Source: Unio delphinus
Taxonomy: Eukaryota; Mollusca; Bivalvia; Unionida; Unionidae
Assembly (NCBI GenBank): GCA_029339505.1
Contig: JAQISU010000033.1
Coordinates: 4,477,001 to 4,541,000 of the forward strand
Direction of reading: 5' to 3'
DNA length: 64,000 bases
Below the pieces are notes generated by a model. The model made no database searches. It was not told where the DNA came from and was given only the letters and a program-made list of their open reading frames with translations. Positions 9,777-23,195 of the stretch are shown piece after piece. How positions within the stretch are numbered: position 1 is the stretch's first letter; the number at the start of each line of letters is the position of its first letter. Made by a program: the position numbers and the translations under genes.

Positions 9777-10805
9777 CTAAATGAAAATTAGTAATACGAA
9801 CGTAAGGTGTAAAATCGAATATTAGGTGCAAAAGTCCCAGCATTTTAACCTCCGTTTATACCAATATATAAATCTAGAGTTCAAACATCTGCTTATTACA
9901 GTTTAAGAGGGATTTAAATTTCAACCAATCAGGTCACTAAAGTTTAGACTCGAAGTCCAAACTAAAGTTTTTTTGATACAATAATAGCTACCTTCTAAGA
10001 CGGACGATTAATGGTTCCTTATGGGCGAAAGACTAGTTGTAATAAGTCCTGACATACGTTTGCTAGTAGTCACCAACTGAACAAGAAATGCATTAGATTC
10101 AGTCCATTTATTATCAAAAACCCAGTATTATCCACAATCGTTAGTCCTCTGAACACTTACACTATATTCAATGCGTTATCTGTCCCACAGACTAGATAAT
10201 GTTGATCATGCAAGGTTTACCACTTGGTTCCATTGGCAACTGTAGCCAAACGTCTTAGAAATAAAAGATAAACATTGTATTTCCAGTAATCAATTACAGA
10301 GGATTTTCTTTGTGAAAGATCAAGATAAACATTTTTTCATATCCACTCATAAAGAATTCATTAAATTAGCAGAGGTCATACTCAGGACTTTCATAGCCTC
10401 TTACCAATAAGTACAGAAAAGATAGCAAATGTGAGACCATTGAGATATATCAGTAGTTTCTTTATTATTTTTATTACAAAAGAAAATAAAGGGAAATAGC
10501 TTCTTTAAAATTATGCATGCATGTATGCATGTCTATCTGTCTGCAATTTTATCGGTAACAAAGCTTAATGTATTTGTGAAACGGGATGGGAGGTGGGGTA
10601 TAAACCGATCAGTCATACTGCACCCACTTTAATCAATTATATCACTACCTTCGTCCACACACACAACACAAATGAAGAACGACGTTTTAGATATTGAGAA
10701 GTTCTGGTATTTTAATTTAGAGATACAATTCATTCGCAGGTAATATAATTTATGATTTACTTTTTTATACGTTCAGGCATATAGACCACTAGAAGGGATG
10801 CTATT

Positions 10806-11215
10806 ACATTTAAAACATTGATCCAATATGATTCTTGAAGGAACTGTATTACATTTACTATACTGATCTAATATGATTCTTGAAGGAATTGTATTACATT
10901 TACTATACTGATCCAATATGATTCTTGAAGGAATTGTATTACATTTACTATACTGATCAAATATGATTCTTGAAGGAATTGTATTACATTTACTATACTA
11001 ATCCAATATGATTCTTGAAGGAATTGTATTATATTTACTATACTGATCCAATATGGTTCTTGAAGGAATTGTATTACATTTACTATACTGATCCAATATG
11101 ATTCTTGAAGGAATTGTATTACATTTACTATACTGCTCCAATATGATTCTTGAAGGAATTGTATTACATTTACTATACTGATCCAATATGATTCTTGAAG
11201 GAATTGTATTAAATT
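10806..11215. repeat. 45-bp minisatellite, about nine copies
   Basis: The unit is 45 bases (core ATATGATTCTTGAAGGAATT, then GTATTACATTTACTATACTG). A multiple of three keeps a - strand frame open as a 15-residue repeat (DQYSKCNTIPSRIIL), but no start, splice or domain context supports coding. Confidence 0.95.
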
Positions 11216-12980
11216 GTATTGTAGTTTTGTTCTCTAAAACGTCAAACGATTTAGCGTACTAGTGGAGCAGACCAAACATTTAAAACACAGAAACAAAAAC
11301 ACTGAACTAAAATGACATTTCCTAGCGCAGTATTAAACAATTACATATTCATTAAGTCTTTATGACTAAATATTATTTATCATAATGTTGCATTGAAACA
11401 GTAAGAATAAATATTATTTCACGAAAAAATACATTCACTAGCATATTGTTGAATCATTGTGATTTTTGTTTGCAGTGAGTTAGTAGGTCATATGCAACTA
11501 AGTTTCCGTAAAACATAATACCATTGGTTCGCAAAATTACTATACCTAGGTGGTGTCATTGGCAAAACACGTTTAAATCCTATAAACGATCTCTTCAAGA
11601 AGAAAGTTTCAAAACGATCAAACTGAGATGATGCGTACCCTGTTTAGGATAAAAATGCCTTGTACAGGCACAACATAGAATATAGAACTGATGAAATTTC
11701 CAGCGCCTCCCCTACACCCCATTTTTATCTAGTTGTACCTGTACGGCGACAAATGATTGAAAATGCACGCCTACTATAACGAACAATTTGCCCATGCATA
11801 GGCTTCTGACAAATGCTTTTTTCCCTAATCATTTTTTAAACGGTCACGACATTTTATTTGGAAACAGATATTAAATACAGTAACACAAATAGACTGTTTC
11901 AGTAGTATACAAAAATTATTTGGTTGTGACCTGTAAGTTTGGCCACTTGGTTTATTTATCTCGTGAAATTACAGATTTACGCTTCCGTCAAAATCTTTAC
12001 CATAAACGTTGAAGGCACCAGTTTATTTCCTTGTTTCGTTGTCATATATGACCGTGAAATTGGGCTGAACGTGTTGCTTCAAAATGGAGCATAATTGTCC
12101 GCTTGATGTCATATCATACAAATTCTAAAGGTATTATTTCATATTATAGATATATTAAACTGATTTACGTGACCTCTCAGAATTACAGAAGATGATTGCC
12201 AATTACATACTCACAAAACCAGTAGCACGAAAAGCTCAGCGGGGAAAAAAGAAAACTATTAATTGTACAAGTCTAATGCTTAATAATACAAATAATTAAT
12301 GTTAATCTTAAAACGAAGAAATATACGCAGATTGGCTTGTTTAATCAACCGTAAATTTAAATGCATTCCCTGAACTGAATGAAAATATTAAACGAGAAGC
12401 TATTAACAACGTTTTCTTCCAAATGATGGACAACAGTGAATTTCGCGAACCGATGGAGATTTTTTAACTAGGTACAAAAGTTAAAGTGTATGCAGAAAGT
12501 AAACAAATGCAATAAAGATTTATTATTTACCAGGAAAATACTAAAGGTCGATCATGTATTATTAATTTATTAATCAGTGAAAAACAACTCAGAAAATTAC
12601 ATGAAAAGATACATTTGCGGTTTATTTATAGTGTTATCTCGATGACTGATGTACAAATTTTACAAATAAAAACAAGTGCATCGATGGATTTGGGCTAGTA
12701 ATTGGAGAACAAATTAAGTGTTCATCTTTGATGACACAGAAGATCTTTACACTCCAATGAAGGGTAACGATAATTTCATTTGTTGCTGGGTTTTCTTTTG
12801 GTTTTGGCATTCCAAAAATGATTAGAAGCGTTAGCGGAGATTTTAAGGATGCGTTCCAGATTTGTATAAATTATGTTCAAAATGTATCATTTCATGATTG
12901 GTAAGGACCAGAGGAAAATTTGTAAAGAAATAAGAAATAAAGGAAAGTAAAAAAAAAATTGAAATTAGAATCAACCGATA
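11216..12980. other. No recognised gene
   Basis: AT-rich sequence between the 45-bp minisatellite and the LINE copy. No long reading frame, convincing splice pattern or RNA gene was seen. Confidence 0.5.
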
Positions 12981-12984
12981 ATGA

Positions 12985-14455
12985 ACACGCAAGTGTTTTA
13001 GTGGCATCAACTGAAATATATTTGCGAATGGAGCTGATGCGTCTCAGGTCAAGATATGCAGCCCTACATATATTCATTAAATGCTGGTGCAGTCTGAGAG
13101 TACTGTTTAGAGTAACACCTAGGTTGCACACTGACTGTGTGAATAATTTAATGTTGGTGTTGCTGACATTTATTGTTTGAAGTAAAGAATGTAAATTAGA
13201 AAGTCATTGTGTTGTCCTCAGAAAGGCGTCAGTTTTATCATCATTCATCTACAGCTTGTTACATGTCATCCATGATTTGACATCAGATATGCACCTCTCT
13301 ACTCTTGGATGCTAGCTTCAACGTCACTTGGGTGGCTAAACTTGTATATTTGGATGTCATCAGCGTACAATTGGCGACACACTGGGTAATTATCTGTGAC
13401 ACTTGAGTGAATAAAATGAAGAGAACAGGTCCAAGAACAGACCCTGTGGGATACCACAACATAGATCAACTGGGAAGTAGTGTATTCCATTTGCAGACAC
13501 AATTTGTGTCCTTTCTACTAAGTAGGAGTTGAAACAAAGTAAGGCTGTATTATGAATGCCAAAAACATGCTGGAGGCGGTTAAGTAATATATCATGGTCT
13601 ATTGTGTCAGATGCTGCAGATAAATCAAGGAGGGTGAGGACTGTATTCTTTCCGCTATTCAAAACAGATATAATGTCATTAAATACTTTCAGAAATGTAG
13701 TTTCGGTACAGTGGCAAGATCAATATGCAGACTGTGCATTGCTAAAAAGATTGTTGTAATTCAAATGAGATACAAGTTGGGTTCGAACAACTTTTTCTAA
13801 GAGTTTTGATATGAACGATAGATTAGAAACTGAACGTTAGTTCTTTAAATCGTTATGGTCGAGTGTTTGTTTCTTCAGCAGTTGCTTTACGATGGCAGTT
13901 TTGAAAAATGATGGAAATTCCCCGGATGAAAGAGATATATTAATAACATCAGTTAGTGAAGGCAATATTGGGTCTTAGCATTCAAGCAGCAGTGATGTTG
14001 GAATTGGATCAAGTTCACATGACTTTGGTGCACTCTTTATCTATATTGTTGGCACTAAATCGATCCACAGAGAGAGGTTCAAATGCTCCTAATAGTTGTC
14101 GCTGAAATTATGTATCTTAACTGTATATTGAGAACGAGTCAATTGAAATTGTGTTGTCAAGTGTATCTCTACTGGTTTGTACCTTGTCACGGAAGAAATT
14201 TGCAGGTAAGTCCAGAATGTCTATTGGATAGAATGCACTTGGAAGTGGTGTACATTTGTTCCTTGACCTTAGTTTGTTAATTTTCTCGAAAAGATCTTTT
14301 CAGCTGGAACTCTCAGTGATCTTAGTACTGCAGTGGGACAATTTGGCTAAATGGACTGTTTGTGACGGTCTTTTTAGCAGCTTCATAGATTTATTCATGA
14401 ATCGTGAGTCTGATGGAAAGTCAAAGCCTCTCTGCTTTACGGCGATGTCGTATTA
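12985..14455 (-). mobile_element. CR1/L2-like LINE fragment, copy A
   Basis: - strand reverse transcriptase fragment with frame breaks. It shows LLDLSAASDTIDHD and LCCGIPQG in one frame and the catalytic YADD at 13356-13367. The C-terminal region (SSIRKYISVDATKT) is cut off near 12985. At the 5' side the copy ends near CGATGTCGTATTATT (14446-14467), where an ATT repeat begins. The motifs are those of Jockey-superfamily non-LTR elements. The clade is tentative. Confidence 0.75.
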
Positions 14456-15286
14456 TTATTATTATTAGTTTTTAATTATCATAATTGGTTTTGGTGGTGT
14501 TCTTGTTGATAATATATTTAAAGGAATTGCAGAATAACTGTTGAAATAAGTTCCTTATTATACAATAATCGACACTTTTATTTATATTCTGCACGCTTGT
14601 ACGTAGTTTATAAAAATAAAATCTTACGAATACTGAATAACCTTAACCATAGATAGCAGGAGTCTTATAACCTGACATTAATGAACCTAAGTTTTAAGAA
14701 GATCTAGAATGAAGTGGGCTTGGGGTGGGTACCATTCGCTTTCTTTCACCAATAAAGTTGTAAGTTTATAAAGGTTGCGTTCATTTGCCATATTTAACAA
14801 AGAGAGATTATTTTGTAAATAGTTACATTCACATTACTGGCAAACTTTGATAATTTTCCTATTTACTCATTTTATCAAACTAACGCAGTCTCAAAGCATG
14901 TACATCATGGGTTTCAATCAGTATATTAAGCATTAGACGATATATCATAGTCGTATTATTTATGTTAGATGAAGGTTAATACGATTATGGAAACCGGACA
15001 AAGTCAATGATCTGCAATAGTAACTTGTAGTGGAAATGTTCGGGGGTTCAAACTGTAGCTTGCAAAACACTGATGTGATTGTTGGAAGCAATGATGCTAA
15101 ACTATTTCAACAAAAATCAAGATTTTCATGACACAGTATTAGAATAGATATCAAAGGGAATCCACCAAAAATAAATATGTACATAACGTAGTATACAATA
15201 AAGGGCAGCAAAAACAAATAAATACAGTATGATGTTTCGCGAGAGTAAAAGCTTATAGCGAAAGTAAGTTGTGCTGACTCACTGAC

Positions 15287-15518
15287 CTTTCATTGTCCTG
15301 TGTAAAGACTGAACAGATTCCTCATGATCACGCTTCCAAAATTTGTCATTGAGGTTGCGAAATAACATAAACCATTCCTGAGATCCTTAATAAGTAGCAT
15401 ATGTTTGAAAATCATGCAAACTAACATAAGAATCGTTTACTTCTGGTAACTTTGTTTTATAATACGATACATTCTCTGATACGTGGCATAACGTTCCGTA
15501 AACAATACTACTTAAAAC
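15287..15518 (-). pseudogene. Exon-like segment with premature stop (duplicate of 20180-20411)
   Basis: Acceptor (GTGCTACAG) and donor (GAAAG|GTCAGT) are both preserved. The frame matches the intact copy at 20180-20411 except that a TAA (plus-strand 15387-15389) replaces a threonine codon, with several other changes nearby. If the segment is a true exon, this copy is probably non-functional. The protein family is not recognised. Confidence 0.4.
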
Positions 15519-16700
15519 CTGTAGCACAAATATGTTTTGGAATGTGTATCAAACATAACCAGACCATCGTTTGCACGATCTATATTTCAAAATCGTACGA
15601 TTAAGGATTCACGTGGTCAGAAAAGGTATTAATCTAGTTGGTTGATTGTTCACTAAACATATGAACTTTATTCGCCAACCATGGAAGTGGAATCAAAGTG
15701 CTTTCACGCGATCCTTGAAGTACAAATACTACACTATCAGTTTAGCTATGCTGCTCACTGCAATAAATAAAATCCTGAACTTTTACCTTAGAAAAAAGTT
15801 CAAAAGTTAGGTAAGGCTCGTAGTCATTGTCCGCTCTGTAAACATGTGTTAAGGGATGGGAATTCACACATGACCAGAAACAAATAAACAGTGTTGTAAA
15901 TATGTTGTATAGTGACGAAAAAATGTGTGTGCTCGGAGTGAAACAATCATCTTGAATAACGACTCAAAACTGTTAAACGGAAGAAATAAAAGTCAGTGAA
16001 TATTAGAGGGGTATAACTGCAGTAATCTTATGTGAATTCATCATTTGAAAACACAGAATCGAACCTAAACTGATACAAATCGAACAATATTGTAAACCAG
16101 TCAATTTTAACATAAACATTTCCAATGACTATTGTGTTAGAACAATGTGACTATAGATTTACATGCAGAACAAAAACTGTAATGTATAGATAGTGCAGGA
16201 GACAGGGACAATTTCATTGTAAAACTTACAATAACAGCACCAAGAACTAAATCGATATTTTCAGCGTAAGAGCATTGTATCGACTGAAAATTAAGAGCAT
16301 GTAATGGTCGATTCCTGTTTTTTTTTAGACAAAATGGAGTACCATTCTTTCAGTAGTTATTTTGGGATGCATGCAATGCTTTCGATATTCTAGTTCATGT
16401 AGCCGGAACTGTTAACTTAGTACAATACATGAAAGAACTTGACTTCAGTATGTTTGTCGTTCGCAGGCCAACTTTTTCCAGCAAATTCTGCCAGCCCGCA
16501 CCTAGATAAGTGCATTTCCATGATATTAAATGTTTCCCTTGATAAACATATTTTCCTTCTGACGTTTATGGGCAATTATATATTTTGTATCATCATCTGT
16601 AATATAAAAGTGCAGTAAGGAAACTCAGATTAAATATTTAATTATGGAGCTCATTTATGCGTTGTAGATCATTTTCATTTAACACAATAAAGGTACTCAC

Positions 16701-16994
16701 TTTGTATGTTTAGTAAGATAGCTGGTCCTTCAGCAGTGCCTACACGGGTGGAAGCAAGACATCTATAGAATCCTGAATCCCATCTTTGGACATTTGATAT
16801 GACGAGAGATGGCATTTGAATTGTCCAAAAATATTTTTCTGATATCCGTGCTGGAATCCATTGTTGATTTACCTTGTACATCCATTCAATGGATGTAATG
16901 ATCTCACCATTGGCATTGACTATGCATTCGAGAGTAACATTTGTACCAGATACAGCTGTGTAGTTGGTCTTGTGAACTGTAATCTTCTGTTTTG
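16701..16994 (-). CDS. Immunoglobulin-domain exon, duplicate 1 (host receptor)
   Basis: Single 294-bp exon with phase 1 at both ends, the usual structure of a complete Ig domain. It enters after GACCAG and leaves at A|GTGAGT, a consensus donor. Ig features are in order: GTNVTLEC with the first cysteine, EW as the core tryptophan about 15 residues later, then WDSGFYRC with the second cysteine. An N-glycosylation site (NVT) precedes the first cysteine. It is nearly identical to the exon at 21484-21777. The protein is probably a cell-surface or secreted recognition molecule. The rest of the gene cannot be assembled from the window with certainty. Confidence 0.7.
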
Positions 16995-17158
16995 CTGGTC
17001 GGACACGAATGAGATGTATGAAATAAGATTATTCTTTTAAATAATAGAAACGTTTCAAGAAACTAAATACTGTACGCGATAATGTGTAGAATATCCTAAG
17101 AAGAGATGTTACTTAATTAACGCAATATACTTTATACTTTTAAAGATCAAGAATCTCA

Positions 17159-17234
17159 ATACATACATACATACATACATACATACATACATACATACAT
17201 ACATACATACATACATACATACATACATACATAC
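17159..17234. repeat. (CATA)n microsatellite
   Basis: About 19 units, directly followed by the 3' end of LINE copy B. A similar run ends duplication copy 2 at 21941-22014. Confidence 0.95.
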
Positions 17235-17235
17235 G

Positions 17236-19313
17236 AATAATGAGGACTTGTATAGCGCCTAATCTTTAGAAGCTCTATGCAAATTATAACATCTATAATG
17301 ATATGACTACAGAAAAACAAAAAACAAAAACCCTGAAATTGGAAAAGATAAACAATACCGAACATATTTATGGTAGGAAACATTATTAAGTCTTTAAGTT
17401 TGTTGTTACAGCCAAAAAAGAAAGGGATCACTGTGTCTTTATGTCTAATTTCAATGGGTACTTCATTCCTTATTGCTGACCCTGTTATGCAAAAGAACGT
17501 TGTCCATATGACCTCATTTTCATAGTGGGAACAATGAGTATACGACTGTCAGAAGAGGGGTGTAAGTATCTTGCTGCTGTCTACATATGGGTGAGGCGAG
17601 ATAAGTATGTTGGACTGGAGTCCGTCAGTGGAACGTATCACAGAGAAGACATTCTGTGTTTGATTCTGGATCAAATGGATAGCCAGTGTAGGGTACAGAG
17701 CAGTGGGGAGGTGTTCTCTGATCGTGGTACTCTAAAGATGATCCCAGGAGCTGTGTTTGGAACGTTTAAAAGGTTCTGCAATATATATTGAGACGATCCA
17801 GACTGAATTGGTTTACAATAGTCTAGTCTTGAAAGTTCTCATGAACACGCGCGTGTTTTTGTTGCATCAAATGAAAGATATTTGCGAATGGAGCTGATGC
17901 GTCTCAGGTCAAGATATGCAACCTTGCATATGTTCATTAAATGCTAGTGCAATCTGAGAGTACTTTCTAGAGTAACACCTAGGTTTCGCATTGACTGTGT
18001 GAATAATTTAATGTTGGTATTGCTGATATTTATTGCTTGAAGTAAAGAAAGTGAATTAGAACGTCATTGTGTTGTGGACAGAAAGGACTCAGTTTCATCA
18101 TCATTCATCTGCAGCTTGTTACATGTCATCCATGATTTGACATCAGATATGCACCTCTCTACTCTTGAATGGTAGCTTCAACGTCACTTGGGTGGCTAGA
18201 CTTGTATATTTGGATGTCATTAGCGTACAATTGGCGACACACTGGGTAATTATCTGTGACACTTGAGTGAATAAAATGAAGAAAAAACAGGTCCAAGAAC
18301 AGACCATGTGGGACACCACAACATAGATCAACTGGGAAGTAGTGTATTCCATTTGCAAACACAATTTGTGTCCTTTTTACTAAGTAGGAGTTGAAACAAA
18401 GTAAGGCTGTATTATGAATGCTAAAAACATGCTGGAGGCGGTTAAGTAATATATCATGGTCTATTGTGTCAGATGCTGCAGATAAATCAAGAAGGGTGAG
18501 GACTGTATTCTTTCCCCTATTCAAAGCAGATTAAATGTCATTAAATACTTTCAGAAATGTAGTTTCGGTACAGTGGCAAGATCAATATGCAGACTGTACA
18601 TTGGTAAAAAGACTGTTGTAATTCAAATGAGATACAAGTTGGGTTCGAACAACTTTTTCTAAGAGTTTTGATATGAACGGGAGATTAGAAACTGAACGTT
18701 AGTTCTTTAAATCGTTATGGTCGAGTGTTTGTTTCTTCAGCAGTTGCTTTACGATGGCAGTTTTGAACAATGATGGATATTCCCCGGATGAAAGAGATAT
18801 ATTAATAACATCAGTTAAAGAAATCAATATTAAGTCTTAGCATTCAAGCAGCAGTGATGTTGGAATTGGATCAAGTTCACATGACTTTGGTGCACTCTTT
18901 ATCTATATTGTTGGTACTAAATCGATCCACAGAGAGAGGTTCAAATGCTCCTAATAGTTGTCGCTGAAATTATGTATCTTAACTGTATATTGAGAACGAG
19001 TCAATTGAAATTGTGTTGTCAAGTGTATCTCTACTGGTTTGTACCTTGTCACGGAAGAAATTTGCAAGTAAGTCCAGAATGCCTATTGGATAGAATGCAC
19101 TTGGAAGTGGTGTACATTTGTTCCTTGACCTTAGTTTGTTAATTTTCTCGAAGAGATCTTTCCAGCTGGAACTCTCAGTGATCTTAGTACTGCAGTGGGA
19201 CAAACTGGCTAAATGGACTATGTTTGGGACAGTCTTCTTAGCGGCTTTATATATTTATTCATGAATAGTGAGTCTGATGGAAAGCCAAGGCCTCTCTGCT
19301 TTACGGCGATGTC

Positions 19314-19320
<7 letters not shown>
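17236..19320 (-). mobile_element. CR1/L2-like LINE fragment, copy B
   Basis: Longer - strand copy of the element at 12985-14455. It keeps the reverse transcriptase core (LLDLSAASDTIDHD) and part of the C-terminal region (seen antisense at 17525-17770), and reaches the 3' end, AGGTCCTCATT-type sequence at 17237-17275, shared with the copy at 51150-51190. The catalytic YADD has become YAND (18216-18227), so this copy is catalytically dead. An (ATT)n run flanks its 5' side at 19313-19370. Confidence 0.8.
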
Positions 19321-19372
<52 letters not shown>

Positions 19373-20179
19373 TTTTAATTATTATGATTGGTTGTGGTGG
19401 TGTTCTTGTTGATAATATATTTAAAGGAATTGCAGATTAAGTGTTGAAATAAGTCTCTTATTATACAATAATCGACACTTTTATTTATATTCTGCACGCT
19501 TGTACGTAGTTTATAAAAATAAAATCTTACGATTACTGAATAACCTTAACCACAGATAGCAGGAGTTATATAACCTGACATTATTGAACCTTCGTTTTAA
19601 GAAGACCTAGAATGGTGTGGGCTTGGGTTGTTTACCATTCGTTTTCTTTCACCAATAAAGTTGTAAGTTTATAAAGGTTGCGTTCATTTGCCATATTTAA
19701 CAAAGAATGATTATTTTTTGTAAATAGTTACATTCACATTACTGCCAAACTTTAATAATTTCCTATTTAATCATTTTATCAAGCTAAAGCAGTCTCAAAG
19801 CATGTACATCATGGATTTCAATCAGTATATTAAGCATTAGACGATAAATCATAGTCGTATTATTTATGTAAGATGAAGGTAAATACGATAATTGAAACCA
19901 GACAAAGATAATGATCTGCAATAGTAGCTTGGCGTGGAAATGTTGGGATGTTCAATCTGTAGCTTGCAAAACACTGATGTGATTGTAGGAAGCAATTCTG
20001 CTAAACTATTTCAAGATTCTCATGACACAATATTAAAATAGATATCAAAGGGAATCCACCAAAAATAAATATGTACACAACGTAGTATACAATAAAGGGC
20101 AGAAAAACAAATAAATACAGTATGATTTTTCGCGAGAGTAAAAGCTTATAGCGAAAGTAAGTTGTGCTGACTCACTGAC

Positions 20180-20411
20180 CTTTCATTGTCCTGTGTAAAG
20201 ACTGAACATATTCCTTAAGATCTCGCTTCCAAAATTTGTCATTGAGGTTGCGAAAGAACAGAAACCATTCCTGAGATCCTGTATTCGTAGCATATGTTTG
20301 AAAATCATGCAAATTAACATAAGAGTCGTTTACTTCTGGTAACTTTGTTTTATAATACGATACATAATCTGATACGTGGCATAACGTTCCGTAAACAACA
20401 CTGCTTAAAAC
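20180..20411 (-). CDS. Candidate internal exon, unrecognised protein (duplicate 2)
   Basis: Open for 77 codons between an acceptor (GTGCTACAG) and a donor (GAAAG|GTCAGT), entering in phase 0 and leaving in phase 1. The translation is mixed and helical, with a YYKTKLPEVND stretch and a FLFFRNLNDKFWKRDLKEY stretch. I do not recognise the family. A possible preceding exon (20730-20778, ending AAG|GTAAAT) joins in frame. The phases do not connect it directly to the neighbouring Ig exon, so it may belong to another gene. Confidence 0.35.
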
Positions 20412-21483
20412 CTGTAGCACAATAATGTTTTGGAATGTATATCAAACATAACCAGACCATCGTTTGCACGATCTATATTTCAAAATCGTATGATTTAGGA
20501 TTCACGTGGTCAGAAAAGGCATTAATCTGGTTGGTTGATTGTTCACTAAACATATGCACTTTATTTTCCAACCATGGAAGTGGGATCAAAGTGCTTTCCG
20601 CAATGAAAACAGCAAGGAACCCGAGCTTTGCTAGCTGGATATCGAACCCGTGATCCTTGAAGTACAAATACTACACTATCAGTTTAGCTATGCTGCTCAC
20701 TGGAATAAATACAAATCCTGAACATTTACCTTAGAAAGAAGTTCAAACGTTAGGTAAGGCTCGTAGTCATTGCCCGCTCTGTAAACATGTGTTAAGCGAT
20801 GGGAATTCACACATGACCAGAAACAAATAAACAGTGTTGTAAATATGTTGTATAGTGGCGAAACAGGTGTGTGCTCGGAGTGAAACAATCATCTTGAATA
20901 AAACTCAAAACTGTTAAACGGAATAAATAAAGGTCAGTGAATATTAGAAGGGTATGACAGCAGTAATCTTATGTGAATGGAACCTAAACTGATACAAATC
21001 GAGCTATATTTTACACCAGTCAATCTTAACATAAAGATTTCCAAAGATTGTTGTGTTAGAACAATGTGACTATAGATTTGCATGCAGAACAAAAACTGTA
21101 ATATATAGATAATGCAGGAGACAGGGACAATTTCATTGTAAAACTTACTAAAACAGCATCAAGAGCATTGTATCGACTGAAAATTAAGAGCATATAATGG
21201 TTCAGTTCTCTTTTTTAGACAGGATGGGGTACCCTTCTTTCAGTAGTTTCGCATGCCAACTTTTTCCAGCAAATTCAGCCAGCCCGCACCTAGATAAGTG
21301 CATTACCATGATATTAAATGTTTACCTTGATAAACTATTTTCCTTCTGACGTTTATGGGCAATTATATATCTTGTATCATCATCTGTAATATCAAAGTGC
21401 AGTAAGGAAATTCAGATTAAATATTTAATTATGGAGGTCATCTATGCATTGTAGATCATTTTCATTTAACACAATAAAGGTAC

Positions 21484-21777
21484 TCTGCACGTTTAGTACG
21501 ATAGCAGGTCCTTCAACAGTGCCTGCGAGGGTGGAAGCAAGACATCTATAGAATCCTGAATCCCATCTTTGGACATTTGATATGACGAGAGATGGCATTT
21601 GAATTGTCCAAAAATATTTTTCTGATATCCGTGCTGGAATCCATTGTTGATTTCCACTGTACTCCCATTCAATGGATGTAATGATCTCACCATTGGCATT
21701 CACTATGCATTCGAGAGTAACATTTGTACCAGATGCAGCTGTGTAGTTGGTCTTGTAAACTGTAATCTCCGGTTTTG
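21484..21777 (-). CDS. Immunoglobulin-domain exon, duplicate 2 (host receptor)
   Basis: Same 294-bp phase 1-1 Ig exon as 16701-16994, with the same cysteine and tryptophan positions (NVTLEC, IEW, WDSGFYRC) and a handful of substitutions (for example TLAGTVEG for TRVGTAEG). It begins with an AKPEITV strand. The donor differs: a 4-base deletion has removed GTGA, leaving GTACCT, a poor match to the GTRAGT consensus. Splicing of this copy may therefore be weak or lost. Confidence 0.65.
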
Positions 21778-22019
21778 CTGGTCAGACACGAATGAGATGT
21801 ATGAAATAAGATTATTTTTTAAATAATAGAAACGTTTCAAGAAACTAAATACTGTACGCGATATTGAGTAGAATATCCTAAGAAGAGATGTTAGTTTATT
21901 AACGCAATATACTTTATACTTTGTTTGATGAAAAACCTCAATACATACATACATACGTACATACATACATACATACATACATACATACATACATACATAC
22001 ATACATACATACAAAACGA

Positions 22020-23190
22020 TAATATGGTCCTAAACTAGATAATAGAAGAATATTGACCAGCAACAATCATTTAAAATTTCACAATAAGTAAATTCAAGAA
22101 TATATTCTTTTTTTAAATTTCACTATAAATTCAAATGTCTATTTCCAAGAACATTATTGTTAAGCACTTTGTATTGAAAGAGAAGAATGACTTGAATGAA
22201 ATAATTTGAATAAGGAAATTCCAGCCTAAATGAAATACTGGACACTAAAACAATGCAACTGAGTTTCTTCAGATCTTACATCACAATGAATAATTTCAAG
22301 ATAAACAAAATAATGTAGTTATCTAGTTGACCGCAGGTCACAGTCAGCAAATTATTTTCTTTAAACTATTAGTTAAAGGCAGTTTTCACTCTGAAAGGTT
22401 CCGAATGTTTGCAAAATGAAATATTGGTTATAATTAGAATTTATGTTACTACAATTATACTATACAACATACATACCGGCATTTCTGGGCTCAGATTGAA
22501 ATAAACATATTGTTTCCAAATATAAGTCAATGATTTAGTTCAGGTAGACACTTAATTTGATTTTGGACAAGGTCAAGTTCAAAATAAAATTTTTTATGGC
22601 ACATAATAATTACAAAATACCTAATAAACAATACACTAAAGAAAAGACTTTGAGTTCATCAACTAATGTCTGACCATGTGATCATATAACTATAAAAATC
22701 GTTGTGAAAAAAAGTTCAAGTAAGTAAATGAGTTATTCAAAGAAATGTTTTCTGCATCACAACTCATCACTATATTATAATGGGATACCATTAAAAGAAT
22801 ATTACAAAATTTGATGTCATGTATGTAAGAAATTCCTCGAAACTAAGGATGGTAGCATCGCTCCTTAAGGATGTTTACCATTTTGTTAATGCACGTCTCA
22901 GAGCCAGTGATGTTACAGAAAATCATTTATATTTCCTGCAAAAGCAAACACTATAAAAATATCTTGTTATGTACAAGTGTTACGTATGTTTATTTTTCTT
23001 TTCTGGAAAATATTTGTGCTCAATAAATTGTTTATTAAGTGTTTACAAGCTTGTTATTTTCACTCTTTCTATGTTACTGTTTCTTCGAGCCTAAGCACGT
23101 AACACAAGAAATACTTACAGACGGTATACTGATATTCATTTTCAGTAACACAAATAGAAAAGTATTAAACAACAAATAAAAAGCACCATT
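22020..23190. other. No recognised gene
   Basis: AT-rich intron-like sequence between two Ig exons. No repeat family or reading frame stands out. Confidence 0.45.
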
Positions 23191-23195
23191 CTTAC

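Larger units (their letters stand above)
12985..17234. repeat. Segmental duplication, copy 1
   Basis: About 4.25 kb alignable with 17843-22014 at an offset of roughly 4.8-4.9 kb. It contains LINE copy A, a 232-base exon-like segment (15287-15518), an Ig exon (16701-16994), and ends in a (CATA)n run. Scattered indels change the offset from 4862 to 4893 to 4783. Confidence 0.85.
17843..22014. repeat. Segmental duplication, copy 2
   Basis: Counterpart of 12985-17234, with LINE, 232-base exon, Ig exon and terminal (CATA)n in the same order. Two 65-codon frames (14083-14280 and 18945-19142) are identical in translation, so divergence is low in places. Confidence 0.85.

Noticed and set aside
10998..11186. 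- strand frame with 15-residue repeats
   Set aside because: Explained by the 45-bp minisatellite; no start, splice or domain support.
14083..14280. 65-codon + frame, identical in translation at 18945-19142
   Set aside because: Lies antisense within the LINE fragments; identity comes from the segmental duplication, not from coding constraint.
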